Counted from the stretch's first letter, positions 39,371 through 48,255 are shown. The stretch is DNA of 64,000 bases from an uncultured Acinetobacter sp. (GCF_947626835.1 NZ_CANQTS010000003.1:62001-126000), one strand, 5' to 3'. The notes: a model not told the origin generated them from the letters alone. Made by a program: numbers and translations.

Positions 39371-41521
39371 TTATTTAATTAACTCTTTACTTATTGCTTT
39401 ACGCATCTTAAACATCAATGTAGCAAATTCTTTTTCCCTTTGATCCAAAGCATTACTATAACTTTGTGCATCATGTAGAAATTCTGCTAGGTTCTGTTGC
39501 TGAATCTTTCTAAATTCTTCATTCATGCTCAAGAAAATTTCATTTCGATTTATAAATTGTTCATCATTTAATAGATCCACAATGTGGTTCACTGATGTTT
39601 GTTGCCAAGCATTAGCAAACTTAGCTAAACAAATCTTTTGCGCCGTCGTTCGGCAACTGAAAATAATACTTTCTAATTGCTTAATAAAGTTATGAGTAAG
39701 AATAGTTAATTGCTGCTCTTTCTCTAACTTTTCTAAACTGTCGCCATTGATCTTGCTTTCATTCGTTATATAAATTCCGAAACGCTTTTCGCAATAGAAT
39801 TCATCCAGATCATTTTGATATTGCTCAATAGACAGGAATATATCTATTACTGTTTTTTCACCTATAACCTGATTTAATCCTGCATCAAATAAAGAGTGAA
39901 GTTGTTTCAGAACCACTAATCGCTCAATGCGCCATTCATTAAAGCATGCATCAATCTTATCTAGTTCAATACTGCTATCTAAGCCAATTTGGACCAATTT
40001 TTGTTTAGAGTTATCAACGAATATCAGATGATTCTGTAGCATCTGATTCATGTAGCTTGAGATCTTTTTGATAACATCAATTGATTCATCCAGTAATTCA
40101 GCTTTTCTTAATGTACTGGTACATAGAGTTGCCGTGTATTCTGCAAGCAATGTGAAATTTGGAATAGGTTGTTGTCCAAGGGCATGTAGACCAATAAGCG
40201 TATCAACATTGGTATTTGACAGAAGCTGCTTTGATTCTGTCAAAAGATTCGTCAACTTTGAGCGTAAAGATATTAGATCAATATCAAGATGTTCTTGTAA
40301 TAGTTGTTTTTGAGATCCAAATAATTCCTGTTCTTCAACCGTCAAATTATTCATTAATGGTTGTCGTTCAAGTTGAGTTTTCAGTCTGATAATCTCATTA
40401 ACCAAATTAAGATTATGACTTTCCCAATCATCAAGTTGGCTTAATAGGTTTGTAATCCATTTATCACTTGCCATGCTATATCGCCAAGTGGATTTTTGAA
40501 TTCCATCTAAATCATAATTTTCGAGCTCTATAAGATAGTCAAAATGGGACGAAAGCAACTTAGTCGCATTGATTTCTTTCACGTAGTCTATTGCTATCTC
40601 TACATTGACCAACTCTGTTTGTAATGTTTTATATCTAGAGTAAATATCATAAAGACGGTTATATTCATCATATTCTTCTTTAATTTCTTCAGCAGTCATA
40701 GAGTATCTTTCCACATACTCTGCTGATGGCTCGAAAATGGGAATCCAATCGTTTTCAATAAAGTAATCTAGGATAGCTACAGCTTGCTTCTCTTTGGCAT
40801 CATGGAGGGATAATATATTGAATGTGTCACTTTCAAATTGTTGAAGATTAATGACAGGGCATCTTGGAAGTGCTACAACCGATGAATCCAAATTACCATT
40901 GAGGCCATGATCTACGTTTTTTGGATCAGTATGGTTACTGTATTCGGCAGCACATTTAAAAGATGGGTAATTGTAAACACTCCCCTTTTTATAACTATAT
41001 ACGATCGTAACCTCTTTCTCAGGTCTAAACTTTGCATCAGGGATACTTAAAGGGATCAGATCATTTTCTGCATGAACAGCCCATTTACCTTTCCCTATGC
41101 CGTGTAAATCATATTCTCGCCTTGAGCTATTCCATAGGTTGTAAGACATCGGACGTACGACCCTAAGGTTTTGGAATATGCAGCCAGTATTCTTATCAAA
41201 TATGATTTGATCTAAATTTTTAAAAGCAAAAAAATCTTGTTTATTTAGAGCAGTAATTAAATCTTTTATGGTATCCAAATACCTCCAAGATTTTTCTTTA
41301 ATTATTAGATCCCTCAACTTTACTGTCGCTCGATCACACTGGGCTAATAGTGTGATCCTTTCTAATTCACCGAAGTATGTATCTTCAACATCACTCTTTG
41401 GAAAGTATTCATCTGTACAAATTATTTCGCTTTGGAGTTCTTTAAGACTTCTTCGCAATATTTCTCTTTTTTCTAAATATTGTTTTGCGTCATAACAAGC
41501 ATTATTTTCGATTGATTTCAC
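39371..41521 (-). CDS. Large unrecognised helical/coiled-coil protein, operon partner of 38611
   Basis: 716 aa, start GTG 41521 with AGAGGGT upstream. The first 120 residues are helical. Residues 120-240 have beta-type sequence (CIFQNLRVVRPMSYNLWNSS; KGKWAVHAENDLIPLSIPDA). The remaining 470 residues are continuous helix/coiled coil (VNEIIRLKTQLERQPLMNNL). I find no catalytic motif. The protein has few prolines or glycines in the helical part, as in large scaffolding or structural filament proteins. Its position beside a restriction system suggests a defence role, but that is context only. Confidence 0.6.
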   Translation of the reverse strand: MKSIENNACYDAKQYLEKREILRRSLKELQSEIICTDEYFPKSDVEDTYFGELERITLLAQCDRATVKLRDLIIKEKSWRYLDTIKDLITALNKQDFFAFKNLDQIIFDKNTGCIFQNLRVVRPMSYNLWNSSRREYDLHGIGKGKWAVHAENDLIPLSIPDAKFRPEKEVTIVYSYKKGSVYNYPSFKCAAEYSNHTDPKNVDHGLNGNLDSSVVALPRCPVINLQQFESDTFNILSLHDAKEKQAVAILDYFIENDWIPIFEPSAEYVERYSMTAEEIKEEYDEYNRLYDIYSRYKTLQTELVNVEIAIDYVKEINATKLLSSHFDYLIELENYDLDGIQKSTWRYSMASDKWITNLLSQLDDWESHNLNLVNEIIRLKTQLERQPLMNNLTVEEQELFGSQKQLLQEHLDIDLISLRSKLTNLLTESKQLLSNTNVDTLIGLHALGQQPIPNFTLLAEYTATLCTSTLRKAELLDESIDVIKKISSYMNQMLQNHLIFVDNSKQKLVQIGLDSSIELDKIDACFNEWRIERLVVLKQLHSLFDAGLNQVIGEKTVIDIFLSIEQYQNDLDEFYCEKRFGIYITNESKINGDSLEKLEKEQQLTILTHNFIKQLESIIFSCRTTAQKICLAKFANAWQQTSVNHIVDLLNDEQFINRNEIFLSMNEEFRKIQQQNLAEFLHDAQSYSNALDQREKEFATLMFKMRKAISKELIK

Positions 41522-41562
41522 AGCACCCTCTTAACAGGAGTAATTAACCAAATTCACAACGC

Positions 41563-41600
41563 TTTACAGCATATCAATTCGATACTCAAAATGCTGTAAA
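41563..41600. repeat. Inverted repeat upstream of 716-aa gene
   Basis: TTTACAGCAT (41563-41572) and ATGCTGTAAA (41591-41600), perfect 10-bp arms with an 18-base spacer, just upstream of the GTG of the 39371-41521 gene. May be an operator or an old terminator for the remnant genes to its right. Confidence 0.5.
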
Positions 41601-41602
41601 AA

Positions 41603-41790
41603 TTAAACTTTTTTCATTTTTGACATAGCTAAATTAATGTACGGAGCACAGTGCTGAATGACTTGTTGGCACTGTTCAGTATCAAACTGACCTACATGAC
41701 AATCATCAACGTGTATTTCTATTTTCTTAGCCAACCACTCATAAGCAGCTTTACGAGTTTTTATTTTGGCTAGGATCAGGTGCAACATTT
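41603..41790 (-). pseudogene. C-terminal remnant of a zinc-finger-containing (DUF3268-like) protein
   Basis: Minus-strand frame with KTRKAAYEWLAKKIEIHVDD then CHVGQFDTEQCQQVIQHCAP matches the 'tR..aY.WLa..l.i....cHIG.fd...C..v' ending of DUF3268-type proteins. The N-terminal two thirds, including the zinc-finger, are missing, replaced by IS66-like sequence to the right. It is therefore a broken gene truncated by an insertion or deletion. Confidence 0.65.
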
Positions 41791-42053
41791 CTGCAGTAGA
41801 TGGATTGAATGTTGTAGAGCAAGGCAATAAATGCGGGCTTGGATAATGCCGGGTTGTGCAGAGTTTGTCTGCCATCGAGAAGGCGAATCCATTTAGATAC
41901 GAGATTTGCATTCAGGCCATACTGTAAAGCGACTGAGGCGATTGAAGTGTTGGGTTCTTTACAGGCTTGAACAATACTATTTTTAAATTCAGCACTGTAT
42001 GTTCTTCGCTTTTTGGAAGCAGATCCGGTTGATACATGAATATTTGTGGTCAT
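41751..42053 (-). pseudogene. IS66-family TnpA-like fragment
   Basis: N-terminal KKRRTYSAEFKNSIVQACKE and TSIASVALQYGLNANLVSKW is the helix-turn-helix of the IS66 accessory transposase TnpA. After IRLLDGRQ the similarity stops and the frame runs into unrelated sequence adjacent to the DUF3268 remnant. No TnpB or TnpC follows, so this is a relic of an insertion sequence. A short hairpin CCACTTA-AAAG-TAAGTGG (42065-42082) lies just outside its start. Confidence 0.75.
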
Positions 42054-42064
42054 AAATTAAGTCC

Positions 42065-42082
42065 CCACTTAAAAGTAAGTGG
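42065..42082. repeat. Inverted repeat beside IS66 fragment
   Basis: CCACTTA-AAAG-TAAGTGG, perfect 7-bp arms. Possibly part of the terminal region of the lost insertion sequence; no matching end is visible on the other side. Confidence 0.4.
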
Positions 42083-42234
42083 TGAATAGCCATCAAAATT
42101 CTAGACACACATAACCATCTGTTTGATCAGTTAGCTATAGAAGAGACGGCTCACAGGACTTTTTTATCATTTTCTACCCGCCTTATAATTTAAATTGAAT
42201 ATTTTATAACCGATCATCAAGCCACTAACTTAAT

Positions 42235-42253
42235 TTTACTCCAAATTTACACC
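42235..42253. repeat. Arm-type-like repeats at the right end of element B
   Basis: TTTACTCC (42235-42242) and TTTACACC (42246-42253), 60-78 bases from the core, mirror TTTACACCAAATTTTACACC at the left end (18539-18558). Confidence 0.6.
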
Positions 42254-42303
42254 CTATATATTAGTAAGCTATTTAAGTATTTGAAATATAAATATTATTA
42301 TTT

Positions 42304-42369
42304 TTATGATGTCCAATCCATCATGGGGGCGACCGAAATACGAGGCTGTAAAGCTTGCAGATGAGACAT
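42304..42369 (-). pseudogene. dusA: dusA 5' end left at the chromosomal junction
   Basis: Minus-strand frame MSHLQALQPRISVAPMMDWT then S and stop. This is the original start of tRNA-dihydrouridine synthase A. The reading frame runs into element B after ATGATGGATTGG and stops two codons later, so this copy is not functional. It lies 66 bases downstream of the MFS gene on the same strand, with GTATAAT between them, so the native dusA promoter is also stranded here. The rest of dusA must lie left of the window. Confidence 0.88.
42313..42324. other. Attachment core, right end of element B (dusA att)
   Basis: CCAATCCATCAT, identical to 18389-18400. Element B sequence lies on its left and native dusA codons on its right, so this marks the chromosome-element boundary. 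Confidence 0.82.
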
Positions 42370-42435
42370 AACGACCTAAGACTTCAAACAACGAGAGCGC
42401 GGCATTATACGGCTTTTGACTCAAAATCGACAGCC

Positions 42436-43623
42436 CTATGCCGCTTTGTGTTTTATATAACGCGCATCCATCATGGCAAATACGCCAGCCAAGATAATTA
42501 ACAGCACGCCTACCAAGCAGCTCATAGACCAGCTGCCATACTGCCACGCCACCACACCAAGCGCTGAACCACAGGCCCCGCCAATAAAATAAGTGGTCAT
42601 ATAGATGGAATTAATGCGGGATTTGGCATCTGGACGTAAGCGAAACACAATCCCTTGATTGCCAGTGTGTACCATCGCCAGTCCTAAATGAATGCATGCA
42701 TAACCTGCAATATAACTAAGTAAAGAAACTGCGCCGCCATAGAGCAAAGCCCAACTCAACAGCAAAGTGATTAAGCCCAAAACCGTTAAGGTTTGGGTAT
42801 GTCCACGGTCGGCAAAGCGACCTAAATAACTACTCGATAGTGCGCCAAACACCCCAACCAACGTCACTAAACCAATCCATAAGTCAGTCAATGCAAAGGG
42901 TGGACGGGTCAGTAATAAGGCAATAGTGGAAAATAAAATACTCATTGCCGCAAAGCAACAACCACCGATCAGCGAGCGCAGCACCAAGCGCGGTTCTTGA
43001 TGTAATAAGCTGCCCATAGAATGAAAAATATCAAAATAACTGATGTTTAAACGCAATACATAAGGCAAACGTGCTTTAAGTAACACAGCAATGATCAGCA
43101 TGAGTGCACCACTTAAAGCATAAATCGCTTTCCAATGCCAAAGCTCAGACAATACCCCAGCCAAACTGGTCGAGAGTAAAATCCCGACCAATAAACCACT
43201 CATTAAAAAGCCAATGACTTGTCCGGTTTTTTCAGGCTTAACTGCCATCGTGGCAAATGGAATCAAGACTTGTGCGGCCACTGAAAATAAACTGGCAAGA
43301 ATCGTACCTGCCCAGAGCATATAAATATGGCTGGAAAATGCGGAGATAAATAAGCCTACTGCAGCAATCAGCATTAATAAGGGAATAAATTTAGTTTTAT
43401 TGACAATATCGCCAAGCGGTACAATCAGCAATAAACCCAGTGCATAGGCCACTTGTGCAAAAGTAACCGTGAGAGCCACTTGAGCTTCAGGCACTTGAAA
43501 ATACTGTTGGATTGAACCAATTAAAGGCTGAGCATAATAATTGGTGCCGGCACATAAGCCACAAGCAATTGCCATAAGCCATAACAAAGCACGATCTTGA
43601 CTAATATCTAAACTGGCTGTCAT
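42436..43623 (-). CDS. MFS transporter
   Basis: 395 aa, twelve predicted membrane helices. The start MTASLDISQDRALLWLMAIA with CGLCAGTNYYAQPLIGSIQQ is typical of a common drug/metabolite efflux branch ('CG...a..YYaQPLl..i'). The loop 2-3 motif PLGDIVNKTKFIPLL is the MFS signature (GD...(R/K)). Substrate unknown. Its ATG overlaps the stop of the EamA gene (ATGA), so the two form an operon of exporters. It originally lay upstream of dusA in the host. Confidence 0.85.
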   Translation of the reverse strand: MTASLDISQDRALLWLMAIACGLCAGTNYYAQPLIGSIQQYFQVPEAQVALTVTFAQVAYALGLLLIVPLGDIVNKTKFIPLLMLIAAVGLFISAFSSHIYMLWAGTILASLFSVAAQVLIPFATMAVKPEKTGQVIGFLMSGLLVGILLSTSLAGVLSELWHWKAIYALSGALMLIIAVLLKARLPYVLRLNISYFDIFHSMGSLLHQEPRLVLRSLIGGCCFAAMSILFSTIALLLTRPPFALTDLWIGLVTLVGVFGALSSSYLGRFADRGHTQTLTVLGLITLLLSWALLYGGAVSLLSYIAGYACIHLGLAMVHTGNQGIVFRLRPDAKSRINSIYMTTYFIGGACGSALGVVAWQYGSWSMSCLVGVLLIILAGVFAMMDARYIKHKAA

Positions 43624-44543
43624 GTTGTACTCTTTTTACCCAAGGTAATCATCAACACGCCCATAATATTTAAAGCACAGCCCAACCATTGCATGGCGTT
43701 CATATATTCACCTAAAAAAAGTGTTGCTAAAATAATGGTGAGAATTGGACCAATAGAGGCAATCATGGCAGATTGAGCAGGGCCTAAGCGTTGAATACTA
43801 AGAGCCATAAAAATAGTGGGCAATACAGTTACAAAAAAACCCAGCATCAAACCATAATAAAAGGTCTGTGTTGGCAATTGAGCAAGCAATTGTAGCGGTT
43901 GTGCGGTGGCAACAAAAAAATGTAGCAAGGTCCCTAAGCAAGCAATCGTCAAGGCCAACGCATTAAAATGCCATGAACCAAATTGCCGAATCAGACGTGG
44001 CGTCATCAAAAGATAAGCTGCAAAGCAGACTGCACTGGCAAAGACTAAACTCGCGCCCAACCAAAAGTTTTCATTGTGTGGACTGTTGGCTTGCTCTTGT
44101 AGCATCACAATCACGGTACCGCCATAGCTTAAAAGTAAAGCGATCAGCATTTTGGGGGTAAGGCGCTGCTTAAACAATACACTGGATGCCAATACCGTTA
44201 AGGTCGGATATAAAAATAAAATGATGCGTTCAAGTGAGGCACTAATAAACATTAGCCCCATAAAATCAAGCCAACTGGAAAAATAGTAGCCCAATAAACC
44301 CGTTGCCCACAAAATTAACCAATCAAGCGGCTGCAATTGTTTCTTTTGATGCCGACTCAACCATGCAATCACCAAGAAAAATGGCAAGGCACTGGCCATG
44401 CGCAGCGCCACCAAAACTGTACCATCGACCAAAGGTGACAAGGCATAAGCTTGCTTAATAAAAATGGCTTTAGTGCTAAATAAAAAGGCTGCACCAATGG
44501 CAAACAGCGCACCGATTTGGCTCGAGCTTGGGTAAGTTTTCAT
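43620..44543 (-). CDS. DMT-superfamily EamA transporter
   Basis: 307 aa from ATG 44543; GTG 44585 would add 14 residues, and neither has a clear Shine-Dalgarno. Ten predicted membrane helices form two EamA repeats: GALFAIGAAFLFSTKAIFIK... in the first and FWLGASLVFASAVCFAAYLL in the second. The motif AQSAMIASIGPILTIILATL with FLGEYMNAMQWLGCALNIMG near the end is a standard EamA hallmark. Metabolite exporter of unknown substrate. Operon with the MFS gene through an ATGA overlap. Confidence 0.85.
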   Translation of the reverse strand: MKTYPSSSQIGALFAIGAAFLFSTKAIFIKQAYALSPLVDGTVLVALRMASALPFFLVIAWLSRHQKKQLQPLDWLILWATGLLGYYFSSWLDFMGLMFISASLERIILFLYPTLTVLASSVLFKQRLTPKMLIALLLSYGGTVIVMLQEQANSPHNENFWLGASLVFASAVCFAAYLLMTPRLIRQFGSWHFNALALTIACLGTLLHFFVATAQPLQLLAQLPTQTFYYGLMLGFFVTVLPTIFMALSIQRLGPAQSAMIASIGPILTIILATLFLGEYMNAMQWLGCALNIMGVLMITLGKKSTT

Positions 44544-44585
44544 AACAAAATTCAGGAGTGAAAAGAAGATTGCAGCATGAAACAC

Positions 44586-45304
44586 ATCAGATGATGTGAT
44601 GCTTGATGCTGTATTTGAGGCTACTTTATCATGGCTTGAGAAAATTGCCGTGTCTGTTTGTCGCCATATCCATGATCGGTTTCAGAAAAATATGCGCTAT
44701 TTTAGTGCAATATTGCAATTTTTAGGGCTTTAATGACCTTGTACATATCATAAGCAGAAATGACTAGAGAATTTTTTGTAATAGATTTAGATATTAACGC
44801 TTTGATTTGAGTATCCCTGATCTGTACTTAAAAGCGATTTGCAATTCAACAGGCTTGATTTTTTAAAGCATTTGATCTTTCTATCAATATCCAAATGTGA
44901 TAAGCAATCAGTATTCACTGAAACTGATTGCAGAATAGTTAAATACTACAATAAAAAAGCATCTAAAAATAATGATTTTGCTGAAATTTTAGTCTCTAAA
45001 ACTTACTAATTTTTATTTCAAGAGTTGTTGTTTATGTAATGGCTCTAGCTTTAACATGGGCATTATTTTTAGCTTCCAAATCACATAATATTTAATAAAA
45101 ACCAGCCAAACTGCTATGAAAATAGACGCATGCGTACACATTTTTTAATGAATCATCAGTTCATGTTTTAACTATTTATTAAATAAATACTAGGTAGAAA
45201 TAGAAAAAATTTTAATTAGAATCAAAAAAACCAACAAAAAATAACCACAGGGCATGATCTAAATAGATGTGCTTGCTTGACAAAAACTAGCTTGAGGGAC
45301 GCTC
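44586..45304. other. Long intergenic region upstream of pntAA
   Basis: About 700 bases without a convincing ORF. AT-rich, with a 12-bp palindrome TGCAATATTGCA at 44706-44717. It must hold the divergent promoters of the transporter operon and of the pnt operon. I could not identify a clear -35/-10 pair for pntAA; TTGACA at 45276-45281 is too close to the start codon to be its -35. Confidence 0.5.
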
Positions 45305-46432
45305 ATGCAAATTGGAATTCCAACCGAAAGCATACACGGTGAACATCGTGTGGCTGCCACCCCAGAAACAGTAAAAAAATTAATTCATGCGGGTCATCAA
45401 GTGGTACTTGAACATGGGGCAGGCACCAAAGCCGCCTACCCGGATGAAAGTTATTTACAGGTTGGGGCAAAAATCACCGAAGATGCTTATTCAGGCAGTG
45501 ACATCATTTTAAAGGTACGTGCCCCTCAAGGTACAGAAATTCAAAAATTGCCTCAAGGTAGCTGTGTCATTGCCCTGTTTGACCCATACCGTAACCCTGA
45601 ACTTGAGCAATTTGCGACCCAACAAGTCAATGCCTTTGCTCTTGAGTTGTTACCACGTACTTTGTCGCGTGCTCAAAATATGGATGTCTTGTCATCGCAA
45701 GCCAATCTTGCCGGTTATAAGGCAGTGTTGTTAGCCGCCAATGCGTATCAACGTATGTTTCCTATGTTGATGACCGCAGCAGGCACGGTTAAACCTGCAC
45801 GGGTGGTGGTGATGGGCGTTGGTGTGGCTGGCTTACAAGCCATTGCCACAGCCAAGCGTTTAGGTGCAGTGGTGGAAGCTACGGATTTACGCCCCACCGC
45901 TAAAGACCAAGTGGAATCTTTAGGCGGTAAATGGCTTGATGTGCCCATGTCTGCTGAAGAGCAAGCCCGTGCCGATGAAGCTGCTAAAAATGGTTACGGT
46001 TGGATGCCGGGTGAACAATATATTCAAGACCAAGCTTTAATTGTCGATAAAGCAGTGGCCAATGCCGATATTGTGATTACCACAGCGTTGTTACCGGGAC
46101 GTGATGCACCGCGTTTAATTCAAGCGGACACAGTTGCCAAAATGAAACCGGGTTCTGTGATTGTGGATATGGCTGTTGAAACAGGCGGCAATGTGGCAGG
46201 CTCTGAGTGTGGCAAAACGGTCACCACAGCCAATGGCGTGCATATTTTAGGTGTACCCAATATTCCTGCCACTGTGGCGACAGAAGCCTCAGCCTTATAT
46301 GCACGAAACGTCTATAACTTTTTAGAGACCTTATTTGATGCAGACCAGAAATTCACTTTGAATCAAGATGATGAGATTCAAAAAGCCCTTTTGATCACCC
46401 ATGCTGGTCAAGTCTTACTAAAACGTGGCTAA
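45305..46432 (+). CDS. pntAA: NAD(P) transhydrogenase subunit alpha, part 1 (PntAA)
   Basis: 375 aa. Soluble NAD(H)-binding domain I of the proton-translocating transhydrogenase that makes NADPH from NADH using proton motive force. MQIGIPTESIHGEHRVAATP is the family start, VVVMGVGVAGLQAIATAKRL the Rossmann GxGxxG, and GYGWMPGEQYIQDQALIVDK the mobile-loop region. It stops before any membrane helices; these are on the next gene, as in Acinetobacter and Rhodospirillum (three-gene pnt). GAGGGA lies upstream of the ATG. 12 bases separate it from pntAB. Confidence 0.95.
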   Translation: MQIGIPTESIHGEHRVAATPETVKKLIHAGHQVVLEHGAGTKAAYPDESYLQVGAKITEDAYSGSDIILKVRAPQGTEIQKLPQGSCVIALFDPYRNPELEQFATQQVNAFALELLPRTLSRAQNMDVLSSQANLAGYKAVLLAANAYQRMFPMLMTAAGTVKPARVVVMGVGVAGLQAIATAKRLGAVVEATDLRPTAKDQVESLGGKWLDVPMSAEEQARADEAAKNGYGWMPGEQYIQDQALIVDKAVANADIVITTALLPGRDAPRLIQADTVAKMKPGSVIVDMAVETGGNVAGSECGKTVTTANGVHILGVPNIPATVATEASALYARNVYNFLETLFDADQKFTLNQDDEIQKALLITHAGQVLLKRG

Positions 46433-46444
46433 GGAGTAGCACAC

Positions 46445-46768
46445 ATGGTTGAAACAATTACAATTTTTGTCCTTGCCATTTTTGTTGGCTACTACGTGGT
46501 TTGGGGGGTGACCCCAGCATTACATACGCCTCTTATGGCGGTCACCAATGCTTTATCTTCGATCATTATTGTAGGTGCCATGATTCAAACCGTTGGCATG
46601 CCTGTATTGGGGCTTGAGGGCAATCTTGATTTTCAAAGTATTAATATCGTCAGCGTATTGGGTGCAATGGCGGTGTTCTTAGCCAGTATTAATATTTTTG
46701 GTGGCTTTGCGGTCACGGCACGTATGCTGGACATGTTTAAACCAAAACAAAAAAACAAAGAGGGTTGA
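46445..46768 (+). CDS. pntAB: NAD(P) transhydrogenase subunit alpha, part 2 (PntAB)
   Basis: 107 aa. Small membrane subunit carrying the first transmembrane helices of domain [42 protein letters not shown] and [20 protein letters not shown]. It ends with a cytoplasmic basic tail ([14 protein letters not shown]). AAGGAG precedes the start. Three bases separate it from pntB. Together with PntAA and PntB it forms the proton channel and catalytic enzyme. Confidence 0.95.
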   Translation: MVETITIFVLAIFVGYYVVWGVTPALHTPLMAVTNALSSIIIVGAMIQTVGMPVLGLEGNLDFQSINIVSVLGAMAVFLASINIFGGFAVTARMLDMFKPKQKNKEG

Positions 46769-46771
46769 AAC

Positions 46772-48214
46772 ATGGAATTTATTCGAGCCTATGCAGATTG
46801 GTTCTACCTGATTGGGGCAGTTTTATTTATTTTAACCTTACGTGGTTTATCTGGGCCAAAAACTGCCATTGTGGGCAACCGCTACGGCATGATCGCCATG
46901 GCAATTGCAGTATTGACCACATTCTTTGTGGCACAAGGCCCTGTGGTGTGGATGATTATTGCTGCAATGATTGCAGGAGCTGTGGTGGGGATTGCACGAG
47001 CGCGCACTGTGCCCATGACCCAAATGCCCGAAACAGTCGCTTTAATGCACTCCTTAGTAGGTCTAGCGGCGGTGTTAATTGCGGTAGCAGCGATTATTCA
47101 TAACAATAGCTTACAAGTCATTGGTGCAGAGCGCCTCGCTGCGCAAGGCCTGAACTTTCATGCCATGAGTAAAGTGCATTTATTTGAATTGTTTGTGGGC
47201 TGTTTTGTTGGTGCAATTACTTTTACTGCATCTGTGTTTGCTTATGGTAAATTGGCTGCTAAAAAATGGGCAAAAACCATTTCAGGTGCATGGGTTAAAC
47301 CTGTGCAGGCTTTAATTTTTATTGCCATGCTGATATGTGGATTTACTTTCTTTAGCACAGGCAGTATGTCTGCATTTTGGGCCATGACAGGATTGGCTCT
47401 TGTTTTTGGTTGGGTTTGGATTGCACCTGTAGGTGGTGGTGATATGCCGGTAGTGGTCTCTTTACTTAACTCATTTTCAGGATGGGCAGCAGCAGGTATT
47501 GGCTTTACTTTAGAAAACAATATGTTAATTGTGGCAGGTTCATTGGTGGGTTCATCAGGCGCCATTTTGTCTTACATTATGTGTAAAGCCATGAATCGTT
47601 CAATCATCAATGTGTTGTTTGGTGGTGCAATGGGCGCTGTAGCAGCACCTACAGCAGTAGGTTCGCAAGTGCAGCGTAACTATCGTTCAGGTTCTGCCGA
47701 TGATGCTGGATTCTTAATGTCCAATGCCGACAGTGTGGTGATTGTGCCGGGGTATGGTATGGCACAAGGCCGTGCGCAAAATGCCGTCAAAGAATTGGCC
47801 AATTTACTCAAAGAACAAGGTGTGACGGTACGTTTTGCGATTCATCCTGTTGCAGGACGTATGCCAGGGCATATGAACGTCTTGTTGGCTGAAGCCGATG
47901 TACCTTATGATGATATTTTGGAAATGGATGAAATTAACGCTGACTTTCCTGCCACAGATGTGGTATTGGTGATTGGCGCCAATGATGTGGTCAACCCTGC
48001 TGCAAAAGATGACCCAAGCTCACCGATTTATGGCATGCCAATTTTAGAAGCACATAAAGCACGTACCATTATGGTCATTAAACGCTCTATGGCAACCGGC
48101 TATGCAGGTCTAGATAACGACTTATTTTACAACGACAAAACCATGATGATTTTTGGGGATGCCAAAAAAGTCGTGGAAGAGATGACCAAAGCGATTAATG
48201 GTACAGGTCACTAA
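46772..48214 (+). CDS. pntB: NAD(P) transhydrogenase subunit beta (PntB)
   Basis: 480 aa. Nine-or-so membrane helices (domain II) then a cytoplasmic NADP(H)-binding domain III. IVGNRYGMIAMAIAVLTTFF and LMHSLVGLAAVLIAVAAI are in the membrane part. Domain III shows SVVIVPGYGMAQGRAQNAVK (GxGxxA), FAIHPVAGRMPGHMNVLLAE, MDEINADFPATDVVLVIGAN and VIKRSMATGYAGLDNDLFYN, all standard NADP-site motifs. Last gene of the operon, ending at a bidirectional terminator. Confidence 0.96.
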   Translation: MEFIRAYADWFYLIGAVLFILTLRGLSGPKTAIVGNRYGMIAMAIAVLTTFFVAQGPVVWMIIAAMIAGAVVGIARARTVPMTQMPETVALMHSLVGLAAVLIAVAAIIHNNSLQVIGAERLAAQGLNFHAMSKVHLFELFVGCFVGAITFTASVFAYGKLAAKKWAKTISGAWVKPVQALIFIAMLICGFTFFSTGSMSAFWAMTGLALVFGWVWIAPVGGGDMPVVVSLLNSFSGWAAAGIGFTLENNMLIVAGSLVGSSGAILSYIMCKAMNRSIINVLFGGAMGAVAAPTAVGSQVQRNYRSGSADDAGFLMSNADSVVIVPGYGMAQGRAQNAVKELANLLKEQGVTVRFAIHPVAGRMPGHMNVLLAEADVPYDDILEMDEINADFPATDVVLVIGANDVVNPAAKDDPSSPIYGMPILEAHKARTIMVIKRSMATGYAGLDNDLFYNDKTMMIFGDAKKVVEEMTKAINGTGH

Positions 48215-48228
48215 ATCACGGTTATAAA

Positions 48229-48255
48229 AAAACCGCTGTAAGCAGCGGTTTTTTT
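48229..48255. terminator. Bidirectional terminator between pntB and rsfS
   Basis: AACCGCTG-TAAG-CAGCGGTT flanked by A run and T run on both sides. It serves pntB from the left and rsfS from the right. Confidence 0.88.

Noticed and set aside
42269-42547. 92-aa minus-strand ORF overlapping the MFS gene 3' end
   Set aside because: It covers the end of the MFS gene in another frame and the dusA start in another frame. The dusA codons, with clear family residues, explain this stretch.
45276-45281. TTGACA as the -35 box of the pnt operon
   Set aside because: It lies only about 24 bases before the start codon; a -10 box at standard spacing would fall on the ribosome site, and none is present.
46765-47103. 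112-aa ORF overlapping pntB in another frame
   Set aside because: Cys- and His-rich composition is the shadow of a membrane-protein frame; pntB is certain.
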